24,613 nucleotides of DNA from an uncultured Veillonella sp. Its GTDB lineage: Bacteria > Bacillota > Negativicutes > Veillonellales > Veillonellaceae. The notes below the pieces were generated by a model that saw only the letters and a program-made list of their open reading frames with translations, was not told where the DNA came from and made no database searches. Below are positions 1-8,340 of the stretch, piece by piece; positions within the stretch are counted from its first letter, which is position 1; each line of letters starts with the position of its first letter. The stretch lies in contig NZ_CAKPTN010000006.1 in the NCBI RefSeq assembly GCF_934190855.1, positions 1-24,613 on the forward strand, written 5' to 3'. Made by a program: the position numbers and the translations under genes.

Positions 1-1010
1 CTGAGTTAAACTGTGGCAAGATTGCTACTGTAAGTGGTCGCTACTATGCGATGGACCGCGATAATCGTTGGGATCGAGTAGAGTTGGCATACAATGCCAT
101 CGTACATGGTCAAGGCGAAACGGCAAGTTCTGCTTGTGAAGCGGTACAACAGTCTTATGATAAAGATGCGGCAGATGAGTTCGTTCTTCCTACAGTCATT
201 GATGCTGAAGGGACTATCAAAGATGGAGATGCAGTTATCTTCTGTAATTTCCGTCCAGACCGGGGCCGTGAACTTACGAAAGCCTTAGTGTTGCCTGACT
301 TTGATGGCTTTAAACGGGAACAACTATCCTTGTATATGGCGACTATGACCAAGTATGAAGATGGTTTGCCAGTTCATATCGTATACGAAAAAGATACCTT
401 ATCTGAAACATTAGGCGAAGTACTAAGTGCTGGTGGTTATCGTCAATTGCGCATCGCTGAAACAGAGAAATATGCCCATGTGACGTATTTCTTCAACGGC
501 GGTAAAGAGGAACCATTTGAAGGTGAGGATCGTGTCCTTGTAAAATCTCCTCAAGTGGCTACCTATGATTTACAGCCTGAGATGAGCGCTTATGAAGTGA
601 CTGATAAGGTTGTACAAGCTATTCAAGATGAAACGTATGACATGATTATCTTGAACTTTGCAAATCCAGATATGGTTGGTCATACAGGTAGCTTTGAAGC
701 AGCTGTTAAAGCGATTCAAGCGGTTGATACTTGCTTAAGTCGCATTGTAGATGCCATTCGCAGTAAAAATGGTCATCTGTTGATTACCGCAGATCATGGT
801 AATGCAGAGCTCATGGTTAACCATGAAACTGGTAAAGTGCATACGGCGCATACAACGAACCTAGTTCCTTTAATTTTAATGAGCGACACACTTAAAACAG
901 CTACCTTAGAAGCTGGTAAATTATGTGATATTGCTCCTACATTATTAGACTTGGCTGGCATAGAACAACCAAGTGCTATGACAGGTCATAGTTTAGTACA
1001 TAAAGCATAA
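1..1010 (+). CDS. gpmI: 2,3-bisphosphoglycerate-independent phosphoglycerate mutase, 5'-truncated by window edge
   Basis: This enzyme interconverts 3-phosphoglycerate and 2-phosphoglycerate in the cytoplasm using two Mn ions (family knowledge). The reading frame is open from base 3, so the true start lies left of the window; about 335 residues are visible of the usual ~510, and the catalytic serine domain is outside. Visible family motifs include VSGRYYAMDRD just before base 70, FCNFRPDRGREL (about 235-270), ILNFANPDMVGHTG (about 650-690), the metal-binding ITADHGNAE (about 783-810) and the HTAHTTNLVPL segment (about 840-872). It ends with TAA 94 bases before eno, the next enzyme of the pathway, so co-transcription is likely. 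The alkaline-phosphatase-superfamily motifs make the assignment secure. Confidence 0.97.
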   Translation, partial: ELNCGKIATVSGRYYAMDRDNRWDRVELAYNAIVHGQGETASSACEAVQQSYDKDAADEFVLPTVIDAEGTIKDGDAVIFCNFRPDRGRELTKALVLPDFDGFKREQLSLYMATMTKYEDGLPVHIVYEKDTLSETLGEVLSAGGYRQLRIAETEKYAHVTYFFNGGKEEPFEGEDRVLVKSPQVATYDLQPEMSAYEVTDKVVQAIQDETYDMIILNFANPDMVGHTGSFEAAVKAIQAVDTCLSRIVDAIRSKNGHLLITADHGNAELMVNHETGKVHTAHTTNLVPLILMSDTLKTATLEAGKLCDIAPTLLDLAGIEQPSAMTGHSLVHKA

Positions 1011-1017
1011 AATTAAG

Positions 1018-1082
1018 GTCTAACTTTCACTATAGTTAGACACAATCGATACATAGTGGTGGAAGGTTTTGAAGACCCCCAC
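1018..1082 (+). promoter_or_regulatory. gpmI-eno spacer with two potential hairpins
   Basis: A perfect 7-bp inverted repeat, GTCTAAC (1018-1024) and GTTAGAC (1035-1041), encloses a 10-base loop. A second weaker fold pairs GTGG (1056-1059) with CCAC (1079-1082) and GGT (1065-1067) with ACC (1074-1076). Neither is followed by a T run, so they do not look like terminators; they may stabilise or process a gpmI-eno mRNA. No convincing promoter was seen here. Function is inferred only from position. Confidence 0.3.
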
Positions 1083-1095
1083 ATTAGATTTATGA

Positions 1096-2388
<1,293 letters not shown>

Positions 2389-2413
2389 GATACGTTATAT
2401 CTAATAGTCCAAT

Positions 2414-2440
2414 AAGGGCGCCCTTCGGGGCGCCTTTTTT
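2414..2440 (+). terminator. Strong intrinsic terminator of the gpmI-eno unit
   Basis: GGCGCCC (2417-2423) pairs perfectly with GGGCGCC (2428-2434) around a TTCG loop closed by C-G, a very stable UUCG tetraloop. The stem extends with G2416-T2435, A2415-T2436 and A2414-T2437, and six T residues (2435-2440) follow. It separates glycolysis from the pilus operon. Confidence 0.95.
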
Positions 2441-2503
2441 CAATGTCTAAAATGTAAAAGTTTTCGCTTCGTGGATTTTTAAAAATAAAAGAGGATTTAT
2501 CAA

Positions 2504-2575
2504 GGGTGTGTCGAAACCTATAACGCCATACGCTAGTGTGAGGTAAAAACATACCGCAAGGTATTGGAGGTGACC
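2504..2575 (+). promoter_or_regulatory. Structured 5' leader of the pilus operon (candidate cis-regulatory RNA)
   Basis: Three short helices can form just before the first gene: ACCT (2516-2519) with AGGT (2541-2544); CATAC (2527-2531) with GTGTG (2536-2540) around GCTA; and ATACC (2551-2555) with GGTAT (2560-2564) around a GCAA (GNRA) tetraloop, ending one base before the GGAGG at 2566-2570. Competing partners exist: CATAC can instead pair with an upstream GTGTG (2506-2510), and TACC can pair with GGTA (2542-2545). This arrangement could control ribosome access. It does not match the c-di-GMP-I or -II riboswitch consensus as I remember them. No clear -35/-10 pair was found in 2441-2503. Confidence 0.35.
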
Positions 2576-3586
2576 ATGTATGTAGACGTGACATTAGACG
2601 ATATTATTTTGCATGCCTTAGAACATCATGTGAGCGACATTCATTTTGACCCTGTTAAAAGTGGAGTCCATGTTCGACTACGACAAGATGGGGTGCTAGA
2701 AAATTACATGACAGTATCTAATGAAGAGGCGGAGCTTATTATTAACCGCATCAAGGTATGTAGTTCATTAGATATTAGTGAAAAAAGATTGCCTCAAGAC
2801 GGTCGTTGGGCTTGGAGTCATAAAGATAAAGCTGTAACAATGCGCGTGTCTACGTTGCCTAGCTTATATGGAGAGACTTTAGTTTGTCGCCTTATGGGAA
2901 ATGAAGGGAGTCATAAAGACCTTAAAGCTTTAGGCATGCGAACAGATATTTTTGAACACATAGCACAATTACTAAAACGTCCTTATGGGTTGTTGCTCAT
3001 CTGTGGACCAACGGGTAGTGGCAAGACGGCGACTCTCTATGCAATGCTACGCATGTTAAATCTAGAGGAAACAAAGCTCATATGTCTCGAAGATCCTGTA
3101 GAGGCAGAAATTAAAGGGGCCATCCAAATTGGTATTAACGAGAAGATTGGGTTTACCTTTGCAAAAGGTCTTAGATCTGTACTACGCCAAGATCCCGATA
3201 CGATTATGATTGGTGAGATTAGGGATAAGGAGACCGCGGAGCTCGCCGTTAAAGCCGCTTTAACGGGACATCGCGTATTGTCTACCATTCATACTAATAC
3301 TGCTATGGGCGTAGTAACGCGCCTCATGGATATGGGGGTAGAACCATATTTAATAAAAGCTACCTTAATGGGGGCTATTGCACAACGGCTAGTTAGAAAA
3401 TTCGATGGTACAGCGTATCATGGGCGGACAGCCCTCTTTGAATATTTAGAGATACCTGCTAATTCGGCCCACTGGGACCAATTAGAAACACATTTACTAC
3501 TATCATTAGAGGATTCTGCTCGTGAGGCCGTATCTAACCATGTTACATCTATAGAGGAGGTGCATCGTTGTGGACTCATGCTGTAA
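2576..3586 (+). CDS. PilB/GspE/ComGA-like pilus assembly ATPase
   Basis: Cytoplasmic secretion ATPase that powers pilus or pseudopilus extension by hexameric ATP hydrolysis (family knowledge). The frame is open from a TTG at 2564, but GGAGG at 2566-2570 places the start at ATG 2576, giving 336 residues. Motifs: SDIHFDP near residue 20, Walker A GPTGSGKT (144-151), Asp-box LEDP (171-174), Walker B IMIGEIRD (about 210-217) and His-box STIHTN (236-241). HTNTAMGVVTRLMDMGVEP is typical of the GspE/PilB branch rather than PilT. At 336 residues it lacks the N-terminal domain of 500+ residue PilB/GspE, resembling ComGA in size, and the usual CxxC zinc knuckle before GRTALFEYL is absent. It is the first gene of the operon and overlaps the PilT-like gene by 17 bases. 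Whether it drives pili or secretion cannot be told from sequence alone. Confidence 0.92.
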   Translation: MYVDVTLDDIILHALEHHVSDIHFDPVKSGVHVRLRQDGVLENYMTVSNEEAELIINRIKVCSSLDISEKRLPQDGRWAWSHKDKAVTMRVSTLPSLYGETLVCRLMGNEGSHKDLKALGMRTDIFEHIAQLLKRPYGLLLICGPTGSGKTATLYAMLRMLNLEETKLICLEDPVEAEIKGAIQIGINEKIGFTFAKGLRSVLRQDPDTIMIGEIRDKETAELAVKAALTGHRVLSTIHTNTAMGVVTRLMDMGVEPYLIKATLMGAIAQRLVRKFDGTAYHGRTALFEYLEIPANSAHWDQLETHLLLSLEDSAREAVSNHVTSIEEVHRCGLML

Positions 3587-4589
3587 CAGTGAAAGTTTAG
3601 AAACTATTGTAGAACAAGCTATACACTTATCATCAACAGATATTCATCTACAATGTGGGCAACCTATATATTTGCGACATGGTGATGGATTGAAGGCTAC
3701 TAATTTTATATGTACAACAAACTTAATCGAAGATATTTTACGACGTTGTGGTATAGCCTCCTATGAATGGCAATCCCTTGATGAAGCATGTTCTTGTTGT
3801 GGTGTGCGCATTCGCGTCCATCTATATCGGGCTAATCAAACCATATGTGGGACCTTACGATTACTCTGTCATCAACAACTTTCATTAGATGATAACAGTG
3901 AAGGTCAACTGCTACAAAAATTATGTGAGGCCCATGATGGTTTATTGCTAGTTTGTGGACCTACGGGTAGCGGGAAAAGCTTCACCTTAGCTTGTTGTAT
4001 CGACTATATCAATCAGACAATGGAGCGTCATATCATCACCTTAGAAGATCCTATTGAGTTTGAATTTAAACCTAAAAAGTCTTTAATTCATCAAAGACAA
4101 TTAGGGGCAGATATCAAGTCTATGTCTGATGGTATTCGAGATGCACTGCGGGAGGACCCAGATGTCATTATGGTAGGGGAACTGCGTGATCGAGAAACCT
4201 TAGAGGCTGCACTGCACGCAGCAGAGACGGGGCATCTTGTGATGGCTACTATGCATACACAGCGAGCCGTAATGGCTGTTCATCGCATGATATCTCTTTT
4301 CCCAGGAGAGCAACAAGAAGAGGTACGCAGTCAAATATCTCAAGTGTTACGTGCCGTTATATGTCAAAGGCTTCTTAGATGGAATAAGAAGTTCATTACC
4401 ATTCGTGATATTTTGCTAAATACCCATGCTGTAGCAAATTTAATTCGCACCCGTAAAGAACCTCAAATTATTTCCATTCAAGAAACACAATTACCTATGA
4501 AAACACTAGAAATGGCTGTGCGAGATGTGAAGGCACAATATGGTTCTCAACAACAACTACATACGCTATTAGATCAACAATTATCGTAG
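3570..4589 (+). CDS. PilT-like retraction ATPase, cysteine-rich
   Basis: Second secretion ATPase of the operon, 339 residues. It starts with GTG preceded by AGGAGG at 3555-3560 (9-base spacer), inside the end of the upstream ATPase gene. Motifs: Walker A GPTGSGKS (130-137), LEDP (158-161), Walker B VIMVGELRD (199-207), the PilT-type stretch EAALHAAETGH, His-box ATMHTQ (226-231), and SLFPGEQQEEVRSQISQVL, close to the PilT consensus around FPxEE..VRS. PilT depolymerises pilin for retraction, twitching and DNA uptake (family knowledge). Its presence argues for a dynamic type IV pilus rather than a plain secretion system. The N-terminal 143 residues hold 14 cysteines, unusual for a cytoplasmic ATPase. 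The C-terminus is more divergent than the core. Confidence 0.88.
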   Translation: MDSCCNSESLETIVEQAIHLSSTDIHLQCGQPIYLRHGDGLKATNFICTTNLIEDILRRCGIASYEWQSLDEACSCCGVRIRVHLYRANQTICGTLRLLCHQQLSLDDNSEGQLLQKLCEAHDGLLLVCGPTGSGKSFTLACCIDYINQTMERHIITLEDPIEFEFKPKKSLIHQRQLGADIKSMSDGIRDALREDPDVIMVGELRDRETLEAALHAAETGHLVMATMHTQRAVMAVHRMISLFPGEQQEEVRSQISQVLRAVICQRLLRWNKKFITIRDILLNTHAVANLIRTRKEPQIISIQETQLPMKTLEMAVRDVKAQYGSQQQLHTLLDQQLS

Positions 4590-4597
4590 GTGAAGAT

Positions 4598-5773
4598 ATG
4601 GAGGCTTATACATATGTCGTAAAAAATGAAAATAATGAAACAGAGAAAGGTTTGATGTGGGGCGATTCAGAACAGGAGATTGCTACGCGGCTAAAACGCG
4701 ATGGATACAAGATTTATAGAATATCTTTACAAGTAGAAAAGAAGAAACATAAATGGAATCATACTATGGTGGTAGATGTGACCTATCAACTAGGCTTACT
4801 CATAGAGTCTGGTGTGCCCTTACGACGAGCACTTCAACTACTCTGTGATGGAAAACGAGGTTTACTATATACGGCCTTGTATGAATCGATTGAGAGAGGC
4901 CAAACATTATCACAAGCATTGCGTAGTGAAGGTTGTCCCGCTATAGCTTTGGCACTACTAGAAAGTGGAGAGGCTGCAGGCACCTTAGGGGAAAGCTTAC
5001 AATATATTTCACGTCACTACGATTGGGAACGACAGCTTCGCCAAAAGGTTATGAGTGCTATTTCTTATCCTATATTTCTTCTGCTCATGATGAACGTATT
5101 CTTTCTCGTTACCATCTTGTTTATCATTCCATCCTTTGAAAAGGTTTTTACTACCATGCATATTACATTACCACTGATGACGCGAGCCCTCTTTGCATTA
5201 GGACAAGGGTTAAAGGAACATCCTTTGATGGTAATAGGTATACATAGTGTTGTAATAGGATCCTTAGTATTTGCTTATAAGCAACATAGTATGAGATGTA
5301 AAGTACATCGTTGGCTTTGGCAGTTGGCTCACCGATACCAATGGAGTACTTGTGTGTACTATACGAGCATGTTGAAAGTGTGGGCACTGTTACTAGATTC
5401 TGGTATTTCAATCATTCACACCATGAATATTACTCGTCCTTTATGGGGAAATTTATATGGCACTGAATGTAGTGAGCAAGTAGAGGCAAAACTATTAACT
5501 GGCCATTCTTTTGAAGAAAGTTTACGCAATGGCCATATAGGAAATGATTTTATATGGCAAATGGTTTCTATTGGAGAAGAAAGCGGTGAGTTAGTTAAGA
5601 TGTTAAACCATTGTGGTCACTACTATGAATCTATACTTTCAAAATATATTGCTCGCCTAGAGCGATTATTAGAACCTGTACTGTTAACCGTCATGGGCAT
5701 TGGTATAGCCGTATTAGTCGTATCTGTTATGTACCCCTTATTTACATCTATTGCCAATCTAGGAGGACAATAG
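4598..5773 (+). CDS. PilC/GspF-like inner-membrane platform protein
   Basis: Polytopic platform protein that couples the assembly ATPase to pilin insertion in the inner membrane (family knowledge). The product has 391 residues, normal for the family. The N-terminus has the YTYVVKNENNETEKGLMWG segment common to PilC/GspF. Two tandem T2SSF domains (about 60-180 and 255-385) are visible from repeated motifs: LGLLIESGVPLRRALQLL matches WALLLDSGISIIHTMNI, and LLESGEAAGTLGESL matches MVSIGEESGELVKML. Membrane segments are predicted near residues 157-178, 209-227 and 359-384. AGGTGAAG (4588-4595) overlaps the upstream stop and sets the ATG. The gene sits between the ATPases and the pilin, the usual place for a pilC. 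Confidence 0.93.
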   Translation: MEAYTYVVKNENNETEKGLMWGDSEQEIATRLKRDGYKIYRISLQVEKKKHKWNHTMVVDVTYQLGLLIESGVPLRRALQLLCDGKRGLLYTALYESIERGQTLSQALRSEGCPAIALALLESGEAAGTLGESLQYISRHYDWERQLRQKVMSAISYPIFLLLMMNVFFLVTILFIIPSFEKVFTTMHITLPLMTRALFALGQGLKEHPLMVIGIHSVVIGSLVFAYKQHSMRCKVHRWLWQLAHRYQWSTCVYYTSMLKVWALLLDSGISIIHTMNITRPLWGNLYGTECSEQVEAKLLTGHSFEESLRNGHIGNDFIWQMVSIGEESGELVKMLNHCGHYYESILSKYIARLERLLEPVLLTVMGIGIAVLVVSVMYPLFTSIANLGGQ

Positions 5774-5835
5774 ACATCGTTTTACAAGTATTACATAACA
5801 TTGTATGTCATTAAATAATATAAGAGGAGGATATT

Positions 5836-6279
5836 ATGAGTTCCGTTATACATGTGGTTCATGGATTAAATCAACGATTAGAAATGTGCGGACAATGGAT
5901 CGTAGATCGATTACATATATGTCGTGTTCAAGAAGGACTTAAGAAGTCGAGAAAAGGTGGTTTTACCCTTGTAGAATTAATGGTTGTTGTTGCAGTCATC
6001 GCTATTTTAGCAGCCATTGCTATGCCGCAGTTCTTATCTGCCGCTGATAAAGCACGAACTGCAAAAGAAACAGCAGATATTCAAATCATCAAAAATGCTA
6101 CTCAGCTGTACATGATCGATAAAAATGTAGATACACCACCAACTGTAGAAAATCTGTATAAGGAAGGTTATCTCACTGAGCATGTTAAAACTTCAAAAGG
6201 TAAAGAATATACCATTACCTATGAAGCAGTTAGCGGTGGTACTGCAAAAGCTGTAGTTGTAACAGTACCTACACCTTAA
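5836..6279 (+). CDS. Major type IV prepilin / GspG-like pilin with 42-residue leader
   Basis: Prepilin with the class III signal KKSRKGG, cleavage after Gly42, then FTLVELMVV with Glu at mature +5, followed by a ~22-residue hydrophobic helix. The mature chain would be about 105 residues, with a charged alpha-1 segment (ADKARTAKETAD) and a small C-terminal domain ending in VTVPTP; no mature cysteine pair is present. The start is well supported: GAGGAGG lies 5 bases before the ATG. That gives a 42-residue leader including LNQRLEMCGQWIVDRLH, far longer than the 5-25 residues usual for type IVa pilins or pseudopilins. A later start would lack a ribosome site. It is the only pilin here with a canonical leader junction, so it is most likely the main fibre subunit. 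A weak TTTACA at 5781 could be part of an internal promoter, but its -10 is poor. Confidence 0.9.
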   Translation: MSSVIHVVHGLNQRLEMCGQWIVDRLHICRVQEGLKKSRKGGFTLVELMVVVAVIAILAAIAMPQFLSAADKARTAKETADIQIIKNATQLYMIDKNVDTPPTVENLYKEGYLTEHVKTSKGKEYTITYEAVSGGTAKAVVVTVPTP

Positions 6280-6372
6280 TAAATTTATTTAAGCTCATTT
6301 ATATACTTAGGTAAATATTCATTAGGTACGTTTGATTGTAAAATCACGTTTGAATGTATGGAAGGACAAGGT

Positions 6373-6915
6373 ATGAAAGGGACTAGTTATGTAATAGGAC
6401 TCATTGTATATATAGTATCTGTAGTATTACCTATTGCATTATCATCGAGGGCAATATCTCTTATTCACATTGCTTTGTATGCTGCGTTTTCACTCATCAT
6501 CATAGCAGGTGCTACCATCGATATGCATTACTACATATTGCCCGATGAAGGGGCTATAGCCCTTGCAGTAGGTGGCATTATATATAGCTATATAAACGAT
6601 ACATCTATGTTAATAACTCTATTAAGTGTTATGAGCGTAGCAGCTATTACATATGGACTTCGTCTAATTAGTCGTAACGGCTTTGGACTAGGTGATGTGA
6701 AATGGTTTTCTGCCATTGCCACATGGCTTACGCCATGGGAGATTGTATGTTTCTTTTACGTAGCCTTTTGTGTTGGTTCTCTCTATCTCTTACTAACGGG
6801 CTATCGTAATCGATACATTCCCTTCGGTCCCTTTCTATGCTTTGGCGGTTGGTGTGCCTTGCATGGTGGTCAATATATGGAGGTAATATACCTATGGCTA
6901 AGGTACAACCTATAG
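6373..6915 (+). CDS. Short prepilin peptidase (A24 aspartic protease domain only)
   Basis: Integral membrane aspartyl protease that removes prepilin leaders (PilD/ComC/GspO family). Numbered from ATG 6373, the catalytic aspartates are D50 in ATIDMHYYILPD and D108 in GFGLGDVK (GxGD motif), and a final YIPFGPFLCFGGW segment matches the family's PFGPFL motif. About six membrane segments fill the 180 residues. GAAGG at 6361-6365 favours ATG 6373; an in-frame ATG at 6358 has no ribosome site. The N-terminal methyltransferase region with CxxC pairs found in PilD (~290 residues) is missing, so this enzyme would cleave but probably not N-methylate pilins. It follows its likely substrate, and the next gene overlaps its end by 22 bases. 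Confidence 0.9.
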   Translation: MKGTSYVIGLIVYIVSVVLPIALSSRAISLIHIALYAAFSLIIIAGATIDMHYYILPDEGAIALAVGGIIYSYINDTSMLITLLSVMSVAAITYGLRLISRNGFGLGDVKWFSAIATWLTPWEIVCFFYVAFCVGSLYLLLTGYRNRYIPFGPFLCFGGWCALHGGQYMEVIYLWLRYNL

Positions 6916-7355
6916 ATGGACAGTTAGGATCATTATTAGCTGAGTGGATGATTACGATGAGTTTATTGTTGCTTCTCATATCGATTGCATTACCCATTGT
7001 GACAACACCTAGTCGGTATACCCTAAATGGGAGCACTCAAGAGGTGGTATATATGTTAAAAAAGGTTCAGCTTTGGTCTATGCTGGGTCATAAGTCTAAT
7101 GGGAAAGGTAGAATGCTCTTCATATTAAATAAAGATAGCTACACTATTGAAGAGGATGCCAATCATCATACGGTTAATATATCATTACCTCCTACTATTG
7201 AGAACACAAGGTCTATGACAGTTATTTCCTTTTCGGCTCTTGGTTTACCTTATGATGGAACAGAAATTGTTCTAACAGATCGTGAAAGTGGTGAGAAAAA
7301 TCGCATATGGGTATCAGTACAGACGGGACGTATCAGATGGGAAGAAGTACACTGA
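6894..7355 (+). CDS. Minor pseudopilin, GspH/FimT position
   Basis: A 153-residue protein with a 12-residue leader and the prepilin-like junction QLG|SLLAEW, placing Glu at mature +5, followed by a long hydrophobic helix (MITMSLLLLLISIALPIV). Ser at +1 instead of Phe is atypical. The rest is a soluble domain rich in beta-type segments, ending in RESGEKNRIWVSVQTGRIRW, which fits a FimT/GspH fold. The start is ATG 6894, with GGAGG at 6879-6883; an extension upstream to 6837 would be out of register with any ribosome site and lies inside the peptidase gene. By position it is the first of four minor pilins, matching GspH in the H-I-J-K order. Specific orthology is inferred. Confidence 0.78.
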   Translation: MAKVQPIDGQLGSLLAEWMITMSLLLLLISIALPIVTTPSRYTLNGSTQEVVYMLKKVQLWSMLGHKSNGKGRMLFILNKDSYTIEEDANHHTVNISLPPTIENTRSMTVISFSALGLPYDGTEIVLTDRESGEKNRIWVSVQTGRIRWEEVH

Positions 7356-7719
7356 AGGTTTTATGTATGGCGATGCTTTAATCTCGGCAGCTATTATTAT
7401 GTTTATGTTACCTATTGTATTATCTGTGTTCTGGATGGCGACGCTCACGATATATAAGGCTTATTATTGGGACCATATATTGCAAGATACTATAACGTAT
7501 GTAGAGGAAGGTAAAGCAGCCTATTATGAAACAGGAACACTTCAAACAGGCGTACATAATTCTCAATTTATTATGAGTCCAAATGGGGCTATTACTTATA
7601 AAACATATGTGGCTCCCGTAGTGGTACAGGGGATTTCATTACAACGATTAACGGTAGAAGCAGTAGATAATGAAACTGTTGTCTATTCACTATCTGTTGA
7701 TCTAGAAGAGCAACCTTAA
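7282..7719 (+). CDS. Minor pseudopilin, GspI/PilV-like position
   Basis: The segment TEG|FMYGDALISAAIIMF aligns well with the GspI/PilV consensus G|FTLLEALIALAIL, with Asp replacing Glu at +5. The mature part is about 119 residues, a membrane helix followed by a small domain. The start is uncertain. GTG 7282 gives a basic 26-residue leader but overlaps the previous gene by 74 bases and has no good ribosome site; GTG 7288 or 7291 are alternatives. ATG 7363 has GAAGG only 4 bases away and would remove the cleavage site. I prefer an upstream start because the junction matches the family so closely. It lies in the tandem minor-pilin block. Confidence 0.7.
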   Translation: MKVVRKIAYGYQYRRDVSDGKKYTEGFMYGDALISAAIIMFMLPIVLSVFWMATLTIYKAYYWDHILQDTITYVEEGKAAYYETGTLQTGVHNSQFIMSPNGAITYKTYVAPVVVQGISLQRLTVEAVDNETVVYSLSVDLEEQP

Positions 7720-7758
7720 AGGGTAATCATATAGAGAATAGGCATTGATGAGGTAAAG

Positions 7759-8340
7759 TTGAAAGCAAATTGTAAAAATAATCATGCAGGCTTTATATTG
7801 TACTCTACTCTTATAAGTATGACGATTTCTGTTATCGTCCTTACCTTGCTTTTAGGCATCGTCTTCTATGCAGTTATGTGGGATGCCAAATTACTAGATA
7901 GTGCTGCGATGATGGAGGATGGTCGTTATACACGGCGCATGGTTGTTGCTCAAATGATATGGAATCCTGCAAAGGTTACCGTAGAAGATAGGAATATAAG
8001 CTTATATATTCATGATACAAAGCGTACAACCTTGACGGTACAAAGACATGCTCTTTACAGAAAACTCACGGATGGCAGCTTACAACCCGTTAGTGGTAGT
8101 CGCATCATCGGAACGAGAGACAAGCGTAATGTAGGGTATACGCAGGAATACCCGTTTAGTATGGATCATGATAAAACAGTTCATCTGCGATGGTACATTA
8201 ATAATCGCTTTACTAAGGATAAGACCTATACTAGCGGCTATGGTGGATTAGCTCTATATGAAGTCGCTATAGGGCAGAGTGCTATTTATGATTGGTATAA
8301 AGATAATGAGGAGACAAACCATGAATGGAGCAGCCCATAA
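7759..8340 (+). CDS. Minor pseudopilin, GspJ/PilW-like position
   Basis: The product has 193 residues and starts at TTG 7759, with GAGG at 7750-7753. An 11-residue leader ends in NHAG, and the mature N-terminus would be FILYSTLISMTISVIVL, a hydrophobic helix with Ser rather than Glu at +5. The C-terminal domain is larger than in its neighbours, with strand-like patches (VTVEDRNISLYIHDTK, KTVHLRWYINNRF), as expected for GspJ/PilW, the largest of the usual H-I-J set. No cysteine pair is seen in the mature part. The next gene overlaps its end by 20 bases. Identification rests on the signal junction and gene order; overall similarity cannot be measured here. Confidence 0.72.
   Translation: MKANCKNNHAGFILYSTLISMTISVIVLTLLLGIVFYAVMWDAKLLDSAAMMEDGRYTRRMVVAQMIWNPAKVTVEDRNISLYIHDTKRTTLTVQRHALYRKLTDGSLQPVSGSRIIGTRDKRNVGYTQEYPFSMDHDKTVHLRWYINNRFTKDKTYTSGYGGLALYEVAIGQSAIYDWYKDNEETNHEWSSP

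Noticed and set aside
1018..1041. Terminator between gpmI and eno
   Set aside because: There is a perfect inverted repeat but no T run after it, the stem is AT-rich, and eno follows directly.
2504..2575. c-di-GMP riboswitch (class I or II)
   Set aside because: A GNRA-loop hairpin is present, but the conserved core elements of either class as I know them are absent; kept only as an unassigned structured leader.
5781..5809. Internal promoter TTTACA-17-TATGTC before the major pilin
   Set aside because: The -35 is good but the -10 matches only three of six bases; too weak to list as a feature.
6278..6289. AATAAATTTATT palindrome after the pilin stop
   Set aside because: A purely AT 12-mer palindrome with no stable stem or T run; expected by chance in such DNA.
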